From assembly GCA_016630955.3 (NCBI GenBank), contig CM050001.1, positions 682,001 through 746,000 on the forward strand: a DNA stretch of 64,000 nucleotides. The letters are read 5' to 3'. The number at the start of each line of letters is the position of its first letter. The first letter of the stretch is position 1. Made by a program: the position numbers and the translations under genes. The DNA comes from Didymella arachidicola (taxonomy: Eukaryota; Ascomycota; Dothideomycetes; Pleosporales; Didymellaceae). This document shows positions 55,501 to 64,000 of this stretch, one piece after another. Below the pieces are notes generated by a model. It was not told the origin of the DNA. It made no database searches and worked only from the letters and a program-made list of their open reading frames with translations.

Positions 55501-58500
55501 TGCCGTTTGTACGACTGGGCGTGGTGTTTGATGTGGATGCCGTGCTGGATGATAGGGCGACGTCTACTTGCGGTGAGAGTGATGTGTTGTCCGCTAGCCG
55601 TATTTGGGAAGAGGCCAGCTCAGTCACGCCTTCCTGCCTTCGTCTCTCCAACAGCCACTCGCACAGAGCTTCGTCGTCGTGTCTCCCTCGTTGTCGGAAT
55701 CAATGTCCCAGCCTCTTGGATGGCGCGAGACGCTGCAACACAAGTCGACGGTTGGGGTAAGCTGAAACAATTGCTGCGCAACGATGCTGCTGCACCCGGC
55801 GCATGCGTTGAATATCGCGGCTACACGAGGCTCGTGTCTTGCCAGAAGCAGGACATCTCAAATTCTGGACAAATGGAATGTCGCCGTCACGGGTCCCGCA
55901 TCACGGCGCACTGTGCGGGACAGGCCGGCTCTTCTCATGCACCTCCCATGCACCTCCCATGCGAACGGTAGGAGGGCGAATGGTTCAAACATCGAGCCAG
56001 CCTGGCCGGCTCAGGCGCGCCAAACTATCTGTTCGCATCTCATTCGATCTCAGACACCACATGGGAGATGTGCAGTCTCCACACAGAGACACTAATGCTC
56101 GCCCTCAACCTCGATCATCCATGGAGGAACGTAGTAATGATCCCAAGTCGCTAGGACGTCTTGACTTGCGCTTGTATCACCAACGGATGATTTCGTATGG
56201 GTAGCAATGAGGAAGAGGGAATCATCAACTGATCTCAATCAACACGGCCTGAGATTGAGGTTCCATGCCCTTACATCCCGGTGACACGGTGGCAAGCCTG
56301 AGAGGGGTCGTGAAACCACGGGTCTTAAGCGATTCCGTCGTGTGCAACCATGTGGTAGCTGCGCTTTCTAGCATTTCTTCAGCGAGGCTCAGTCATACCA
56401 TCGTCGCGTGGGCCACTGTGTCTGGCAAATGCACAGGTCAAAATAAACGTGCAGCGCAGCGCATCCGGCGCGAGGTGGGAGCGGATCGTGGACAAGGCCC
56501 GCGCCTGTCAGTACATGACTTGGATACAGCGGGCATGCTGACCACCACCACCTGAATTATACGCGAATCTGAATCAACGTCGAACGACGGTCCTAGTATA
56601 CCGGATCGCGCTGATCATCTGCAAACTGTGTTCTTATTATGGCAGCTGTCACAGCCATTTAGCCTCCGAGGAGGCAGATCCTCAGGTATCTGACATTGCC
56701 TCGAGCACAACAATGGTTTCGTAAAGTAGCCACGCAGTGGGGAGTGTGCGCCTGGCTGTTTGACACGAGGAGACCGCTCTAGAACTGGCGACCATACACC
56801 TCAGCCTATATGAATTTAAGCCCGGCGATTGACATTGCCTTCCGTGTCATCCTTCTGACTGTGGGCAGAGTCACAATCAAAGCAGTCGACACTGCTCGTG
56901 AACAGAGCTGCAATACCAGCTGCAGATGTTCTACAGTGTACTGTCGACAAGCGTTCCTGCAGCTGTGAGGCCATCCCGCGATACGAATGCGCTAAGTCGC
57001 TTGGGCAAAGAATGCACGTCGATTGGCTATGTTTCAACTGTACCTACCCGCCTTTGCAAATGCGTGTGATGAAGGGTATCCCTGTGGAGCGACCCCGCCT
57101 CGCTACGCCCTTCGAGCATGGCCCAAAGCGAGCTCCTGCAACACCACCTTGCGTGTAGTTGCACACAATACGCTTGTGATCGTGGCATTCTTGCTAGGGA
57201 CCTTGCCAGTTCAAGCAAATTGCTCGTCTGTAAAAACGATAATCAGCCAGCTCACATATTCAAGAACGATATTGATCAGCGCTCGATTCCAAGACGAACC
57301 GATCACATTGTATAGACCGCCAATCACAGCAAGCCACGTCAAAGTCCAGCGGAGCCGTTATCGGGGTCTGGACGGAGAAGCAAGCCACCGCCGCTCCTTG
57401 CATCCCGCAAGAGAGCGTCGTGGGGTGTTAGGTCATCCCGTGATTGGCGGGATACGAATGCATGACTGAGTTCACCGGTCGTGCGTAGAGACGTTTCGCC
57501 CCACTGCTTGTCATCTCACCTCACGCTCTTGTGTCCGGCTCGCTTGCTGCAGCATTCTCTAGCGCCTTGTGTGTAAACTCCAGATGCTCATCGACGGCCT
57601 CAACAGTCTTCCGCAGTCGAAGTGAGGGGCCAGTTGACGCTGTTATCCGTCGAACCGTAATCAGGTATCCTGGAGGAGACAAACACCCACACCGCTAGTC
57701 TATTCTTGCCTTCCGTTTCTCCTCTCCACGGAAGGAACGTTCTGCTGCAATATGAGGGTCTAATGGCGAGCTAGGTAGGGTTGTTGGATGGACGGAGTTA
57801 CCCCGCCGTGAGCGACCTGCAACTGCTGCTCCCTTGCTTCAAGACTTAAGCTATTCGCATTCGACCATATGCCAGCAGTAAAGAGACTTGGTGTACGGTC
57901 GTGACAATGCAACGGGAGGCTTTGCTTTTGAGACATACATGGTGATTACCGCTGCAATGCAGCGTCCCATAGCGGCCGCAGGCAGGTTCCCATCTCGCAG
58001 CGAGCAGAGCCGCTTACCATCACAGCGCATTCGCTTCCGCCTCTGCATGCCGCGCACGACATACGTGCATCTCGCCATTTTTCCGGGGAGACACCGCAGT
58101 TTGCCCTCCTGAAACGACCTTACACCTCAATAACGATTCTTTTTCCTAGAAAAGCAATCTGTTCGATGACGACCTAATCATGACAGCAAGCGCTTGATCG
58201 CTGCTTTGCCGTGCTTACAACCACCGCTAGGTCTCCCTTCTATCAATCTTCCTGCCACGCGGCTGATTATCGAAGACCAGCGCCCAGGCCAATGTATGGA
58301 TCGTCCACGATCCGCCTGCAACTGCGGAAAGCGGCCCTTTGCGGCCTCGCATGACATTAGACGATGGTGGCGGGGCGCACATTGTCAAAGGTCCTCCCTT
58401 CCCGAGGAAAAGGTCCTTCATCTGGAGATGTGTTGTCGTGACTGCTTTTGGCAGACAATATTGACTTCGATGATCATCCGGCTCAATAAGTTCCTTAGCG

Positions 58501-61500
58501 TCTAGAACAGGGCTCAAAGGAATCATCCCAGCGGCTCATGTGGCTTGATCAAGGCAGCCCGGCTTTCACAAGCAAACTCACGAGGGAGATATTGCAGCTG
58601 AAGTTGTAATCCTCCTACGACGACCCACACTTGACTTGCAATAGACCGTCAAATAAGGTACTCACAGTTCGTGGCTCGTTTCTGTGTGGTGCCAACAGTG
58701 GCAGCTTCCTGAAGCTCAATCTATCACCTACACGGCGAAGCATTACATCAAGGAGCGCTGTAACGCAATGGTATACGCCGTACCAGAAACGCTTGTTTCT
58801 ATGCTTACACCATGATGGTCTCCGACCCAGACTCCGTGTCCCGTACCAAACACATACATAGTAATCGCACTTGTGCACGCTAACCCTCATGTCCAAGCTC
58901 TAACCGACCACTAGATACGCGTCAACTGTGGTCCGCGCTCCAGCCTCCGCTCTCCACTTCCAAACCCAACACTGACCTCCAAACGGCCGCTGAGTCGCTA
59001 GGATCCACATCTCAGATCATGTTGGTGGAACGTGCTTCGCGCGGACTCCAACACGGCGCAGCGAACAACACGGAGCGAGGCGGTACGAGCGGGCGAATTT
59101 CAAGGTATGTGAGTAATGGCTAGTGTGGAGGCTGGGAAGACGGCAGCATGGCTGGCATGGAGGGCTGGCCATAGTGAAGCTTTGACCGTTGACGTATGAA
59201 AATCTCTGCAGCTGCGGGCCGAGAGAAGCCGCGTCCGGGCGTTGCAGATGACAGCTGCGAACTACATGCGATGCGATGCAAAGCGTAGATGCGGAGTGGA
59301 CCGAGGATGTGATTGTTTGTGCATGCAGAGGGTCTTGATCGGCTTTGATCTGGTTCCTTGGGTACTGCAGCTGTCTCAGAACTCTAGTCCGCGTTTTCAG
59401 ATTTTCATCGAAGCGCAGCGCAGTCTTCATCATTGGCTTAGTCTTGACGGCAGTGCCGCACTAGTGTGTGCCCTCGACGTTGCGAAGTTGCAAGCAGGCG
59501 ATATCAATAAAAGGAGGACGAATTCAAAGTTCGATGCCTTGATGGCCCATCTTGTGAACAACAAGCCGAGCAGCTAGCGTAGTTGCCTCGAAATGTCTCA
59601 ACATGGCAGATGACGTAGCAACAAAGCTTGAGATCGTACAAAGATTCGATCAGCCACTACAATCACCTCCAAAGGAATGTGTATCTTAGTCACACATCCG
59701 ATGCATCCTTTTCGGAATGGATTGAGCTGAGACACTCATCGACGTTGTCCGATACGGCAGAGCAGTGCTAGGGAGACCGGCGGTCCAAAACACTCTTGTG
59801 TTGCGGTCAAAACTACACACAACACACGAAGTCTCGGAAGCGTGGGACAGGTCTAGTGAAAGCTGTGACACTCCTTGCAAGGCGGCTGAACGTCTAATGC
59901 TCTGCGCCTACGGGCAAATGATCATCAAATTTATGAGGAAATGCAGGAACTTTCTCATCAAGTTCTGATTAATATCTCTCTCCTTTGATGGCTCTGATTA
60001 CAGGAAATCTTGTTGAAAGTCTGCAGGGCCGAAAAGCCCTTTGCTGTGGCTTATATACTGATCCTCAAGTCCGTCGATGCAAATGCCGTCTGGAAAAGGT
60101 CTCAAGAAGATGGACAGCCCCATGGACTCACACCTTGATCTGTACAGGCTTCGATTGTGGATGCTCAAAAAGCAATCTCATCAGTGATGAGAGGAAGATT
60201 ACAAGTTCCAAATCTTCGGATTTGGCGATTTGTGCGAAATGTTGCAAGTCGAACGTTGAGCTCCGCAGAGCCGAGAGCAGAGGTGACGGACTCCGCTTCA
60301 GATCGTTATGATTCAGCTAACAACTCTAGAGCCATCCTTAATGGCCTCGAGTAATCCCAGTCAGGGGACAGAAAGGTCGAATCGGGGCTTTATCTAACGT
60401 CCCGAAGATTATCAGTGATGGTCAGCGGCTCGAGATGGATTGAAAATATATGTGAGAGCTCGTATTCGAGGATCTCGAGCAGCTGCTTTTGACCCTACAT
60501 CACCGTGGACGAAACTGTGAGTCGTTTCGAGGCTAAGTGTCTTTCGAAGCTGACAAGGATTTAAGAGCCTGGTTTTTCGGTAGAGGTTAGGGCCCAACAA
60601 TACGATCCTCCAACAGAGTACTGGGTGCACACAGTACAGTCTTTGATTATTGAGCATACTTGCTTAAGACTTGCGCGTATTCGATCCAGATTCAACCCAT
60701 CGTTCAAAAAGCCTATATTGGGCATGTAGACAAATTTACGTATTGCCTTGTGTGCCATTTTTTCGACAACTGAGCTGGAGACGAGGTCAATTTTGGCAAG
60801 GTTCAAGGCAATGACTGCTGGTCTTTTCAGCCGGGTAGAGTTTTCGAAGCCCACATGATGTCTATCAAGTTCAAAAGAGCCATCGACGATAAGTTAAGGT
60901 CCGAGAGTTAAGGGGGCGACAACAACTCGTACAGCATGGTCGTCGAATAAACCGAGATAGTCTGTGTATGAATATCAATGGTGAATATTAGACTTTATAA
61001 GCACTGAACGAGTCATCTGGCCTTGCAAACCCCTGGTGGATCTCGCACCATGCACCCGAAGCCACGATATCTCCACAAATGTGGCTGGTATTAACAGTGA
61101 ATACAGTTGTGTGCACTGAACAAGCCCAAGCACACTGGTCTGGTGGCGGCAACCAGACTGTCAGCCAATCATACAATTACGAAGTCTACCATTGGTTGGG
61201 TCTTCACATGCTTACTCGCCGGCACTAGGTTGGAAATGCTCGCTTGTGATGACATTTGATGGAGGAAGTGGGTTCATTCGATATGTTTGACCTTCGCAGT
61301 CAGTCAGGGCCTATCGTCATTGGCATAGGGGAGACAAATGTACCAGATTATGATACGTGACTGTGGGAGGTTTAATGTTATTAGTCGGGAGTCGGGCAGC
61401 TGCGTGGTCAATATTCTCGATGTGGACTGAATGGACGGAAATCAGTGCTATTGACAGTCTAGCTTTGAGTAACATGAGGAGTACACTTCAGAGGACTCAG

Positions 61501-61898
61501 GTGCTTAAAAATTGCTGACCTGTTAAGTCACTCAGGTCACATTTTCATTCTGAGTAGGCTTCATGACTTCCAGAGTGAAGCACAAAGTTCCGGGCAGAAG
61601 CGAGCCGTCGCGTTACACAGCGATCAATCGATCTGGGCGGGATAGCGACTGTAAATGCGTACGCATCGCAAGGGATCCGATCTCTGGAGAAATCGCTTTA
61701 TTGCGAAACGGCAAGCGTGAGGGATGTGATACAGCGGGTAGCTACAATCTTATTGGCGGTCAAGCCCCACTCCGCACTAGTCTAGCCGCAAGTGCGCCGC
61801 ATCCATCCCAACTTCCTCACTCCAATCTGCGTCCGACAACCCCTGCAAAATTGACGACTGCGGCCCACCTTTGTGTCACAAGCAAACAAACAGACAAA
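52502..61898. other. Long interval without recognised genes between stuA and coactosin
   Basis: 9.4 kb of ordinary GC content flanked by divergent starts. No frame above 225 codons and none with a domain I can name; no transposon ends, LTRs or RIP-like base shift were seen. Two weak coding-like islands are near 60150-60354 (+; LRIWRFVRNVASRTL) and 60561-60854 (-; SSVVEKMAHKAIRKFVYMPN), possibly fragments of genes. A 12-bp tandem (GCACCTCCCATG) occurs at about 55939-55962. It may be a large stuA regulatory region, host unannotated non-coding RNA, or contain very decayed genes. Confidence 0.45.
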
Positions 61899-62531
61899 AT
61901 GCCATCTCCTAGCGACATTCTTTCAGATCCAGAGATCAACAAGGCCTATGACGATGTCAGGAGCGACAAATCCGAGACCACGTGGCTCGTCCTCAAGTAT
62001 GAGTCTACAACAAAGGACAACCTGAAGCTGGCCGGCAGCGGTACAGGTGACATTGCCGAGATGGTGGCGACTTTCGGGGATGACGAGGCGGCCTACGGCT
62101 ACGTGCGTATGAAGGTGGGCAACGACGAGTATTCTGAGCGTGTCAAATTCGCGTTTGTTGTTTGGGCTGGTGAGTCGATCCCTATGTTCGCTCAGAACGA
62201 CGCAACAGGTTGAGCGGTGTAGCCTCAGTCCCCAGATGTTGTCGCTCGATGCGGGACTTCACTTCAGTGATGCAGAGATGTTGATTCAGCGTGTAGGACC
62301 CAACACCAAGATCATGCGCAAAGCCAAGATGAGCTTCCAAAGTGGGCAAGTCAAGCAAGTCATTCGCACATACGCTGTAGAAATCCAGACGAGCGACAAA
62401 AAAGAGCTCGAAGCGGATCAGGTCACCATGAAGCTGCGCAAAGCCATGGGTGCTAACTGTGAGTTTTCTGTTTGCACATCATGACCGAGTGCTAATTTTG
62501 CGCAGACGACCGACAGACCACGACATACTGA
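61899..62531 (+). CDS. Coactosin-like actin-binding protein (ADF-homology domain)
   Basis: Three exons: 61899-62169, 62297-62458 and 62506-62531, with introns of 127 and 47 bp; the joined frame is 152 residues, the normal coactosin length. A single ADF-H domain: INKAYDDVRSDKSETTWLVL, DDEAAYGYVRMKVGNDEYSERVKFAFVVWAG, then NTKIMRKAKMSFQSGQVKQVI and a YDRQ tail. The second exon begins at a TAG acceptor (62294-62296), chosen because it alone restores the ADF-H sequence. Coactosin binds F-actin and counteracts capping. The long frame starting at 61563 upstream of the ATG is leader sequence. Confidence 0.93.
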
Positions 62532-62923
62532 CCTAACCCGTAAGATACCGTAGTGGCTTTCGTCGTGCATGTGCAAACGATAGGAATGGGAGAGAGCGAG
62601 AGCCGGCCCCTCATCGCTGCCTTGGCTAAGACTCTCTCCATGAAGCGTTTTGATAAAGCCCTTGAGTTTGTTTTCAGAGTTACAAACCGATGCACTGGTC
62701 GCAATGCATCACCGAGACAATAGAGAACATAGATTTTAATCGAAACCTCACGGGGACCATCGCCTCAAGACTCTCCGTCTCAACGACGCGCAGGGTATCA
62801 TTTGTTCTTCTATTCCATTGTCCTCATACGAATTACCCTATCGATACTGAAAGTTCCCACTTCGAAAGCACATTTTACGATGCAATGTAGTGTCTCTTCT
62901 TCCACCAAGCCCAGCTTGTCCAC
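62532..62923. other. Convergent intergenic region
   Basis: About 0.4 kb between the ends of the coactosin and membrane-protein genes; no gene seen. Confidence 0.5.
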
Positions 62924-63983
62924 TCAAGTACAGTCTGCCGGCGAAGTCGTCCTGCTCGTTGAGGGTGTTGTAGCATGCTCCTCCTCGTCCACGACCTGCT
63001 TCAGTTGCCTTTCAGCTTTTTTAGCCAATTTCCACATAATCAACGAGCTGGAGAGCTGAGCCCATGCGAAGAGGGCATGACTGATTGGTGTGACACACTG
63101 GATCGCGACCGACCATGCTTTGTGGTTAGTGCCGAAGAGATACATCGCCACGATGGTCTCGCCAATTGTGCCCAGGACAGTCAAAGCGCAAGCAGCATAG
63201 CAGAGTCTCATATTGAGGCGATGCTTCTCCGGCCAGACTGTTCGGACGACCACACATGGACGACGCCAAAGTCCAGCAAGGAGATCGAAGATACCTGGAA
63301 TCGTGATTAGCAGGGGAATCGAAAATAGGAGAATAAAGAACATACCGTATGTCATAATCAGCACCGTATACGCGGCGGTGCTAGACTCAACCTCCCAACG
63401 AACGTTCCTGGTGACCATGATAGAGGCGACAACGCATGCTTCAAGGTGGTGCATGACACTGATCCAAGATACCAGTGAGCTGAAAAAGCGGTGTTCGTGC
63501 AAATACATGGCAATGAAGATAGCCGTTGCAACGATAATGACATCGCCGTTCGTGGTTGCCGATGCAGGTGTATAGGCTGTTCCACGAATGAACGGATCGC
63601 AAAACTCAGCCAGCCCGGTAACAATGAGCAGATAAGGGTATAGAGCAAGACCAATCATGATGACTTTTGCGGAGATCAGAACGTGGTGGTTGGTGAAGGT
63701 ACACTTTTTCTCCATGGAAAGCTTCTTCCAAGTCTGCTTATAGAGTCCGGGGGAAAATAGTTGTGTAAGGCGCGCGTGGCGATGAAGAATACGATAAGTG
63801 TCTTCGAAAGTTAGCTCGAAGGCTTCCGAAATGTCCTGATGGACTTACAATTGTCATGAGCAGAAATCCATGATGAGCGTAGCTGGATACCAGCTTATCA
63901 TCTAGCTTTTGGATAGCGTGAGCATTCTTTGGTAGAGCGCTCAAGTCGCCCTCGAGCTCCTTGTCGTGGGGAAGGAAAGGCAT
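62924..63983 (-). CDS. Polytopic membrane protein with TLC-like segment
   Basis: Exon 1 is 63891-63983 (MPFLPHDKELEGD...) and exon 2 runs from 63835; the 55-bp intron 63836-63890 (GTATCC...CATCAG, CTGAC-like branch) joins QKLDDKL to DISEAFELTFEDTYRIL in phase. Several hydrophobic segments follow (IMIGLALYPYLLIVTGLA, VIIVATAIFIAMYL, CYAACALTVLGTIGETIV). The stretch AMYLHEHRFFSSLVSWISVMHHLEA resembles the conserved His-His part of TLC (TRAM/LAG1/CLN8) domains. Role unknown; lipid-related or sensing functions are possible. A GTATGT...TTCCAG segment of 51 bp (63295-63345) may be a further intron, which would remove one hydrophobic helix without changing frame. Length is 334 or 317 residues. Confidence 0.65.
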
Positions 63984-64000
63984 TTTCGAAGGTGTATCAA

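Noticed and set aside
60561..60854. Minus-strand frame with a possible intron (GTATGC...CCAG) leading to LKSLSASKD
   Set aside because: Coding-like but too short and unrecognised; kept only as a note in the long intergenic entry.
1..64000. CRISPR arrays, operons, riboswitches, ribosome binding sites
   Set aside because: The sequence is eukaryotic (introns, fungal gene families); direct repeats found belong to transposon ends or low-complexity coding tracts.

Overview
This 64-kb window comes from a filamentous ascomycete, most probably a Dothideomycete of the order Pleosporales. The evidence is short 48-127 bp GT-AG introns, an APSES regulator of the StuA type, a fungal ornithine decarboxylase antizyme with a +1 frameshift site, and a dense island of pogo-like DNA transposons carrying C-to-T/G-to-A (RIP-type) damage. 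Element sizes near 1.86 and 1.85 kb recall the Molly and Pixie elements of Parastagonospora nodorum; that link is from memory and was not checked by alignment.

Layout. (1) 1-213: 3' end of an amidohydrolase-like gene. (2) 437-11446: transposon island. Family-2 element A (708-4719) is split by family-1 element B (860-2723) and abuts family-2 element C (4722-6870); then come a broken family-2 piece, about 2 kb of gene-free AT-rich relic sequence, and element D (9600-11446), whose transposase is uninterrupted. (3) 12.7-16.2 kb: a decayed SRPK-like kinase and a Myb-like gene. (4) 17.5-27.5 kb: second island. A heavily RIP-mutated B-like copy is split by a Ty1/copia element (17867-22028) that itself carries pogo element E (18607-20457); elements F, G and H follow. 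H has landed inside an open reading frame on the minus strand. (5) 28.2-43.8 kb: euchromatic genes: ornithine decarboxylase antizyme (-), nucleolar FKBP (-), REV1 (+), Yippee protein (-), an NDR-type kinase with two lesions (+), and a metallophosphoesterase with two lesions (-). (6) 43.9-45.9 kb: a 5'-truncated LINE with target-site duplication. (7) 46.5-52.5 kb: fimbrin (-) and StuA (-). (8) 52.5-61.9 kb: a long interval in which no gene was recognised. (9) 61.9-64 kb: coactosin (+) and a polytopic membrane protein with a TLC-like segment (-).

The host genes do not form a metabolic cluster; they are housekeeping (translesion synthesis, polyamine control, actin bundling and dynamics, rRNA-chromatin FKBP) or developmental (StuA). 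The most notable structure is in the transposons. Every pogo element has a constant terminal box followed by a short motif repeated at 16-18 bp spacing, and that motif differs from element to element, as if each transposase recognised its own duplicated site. Several single-copy host genes next to the islands also carry nonsense, frameshift or splice lesions.
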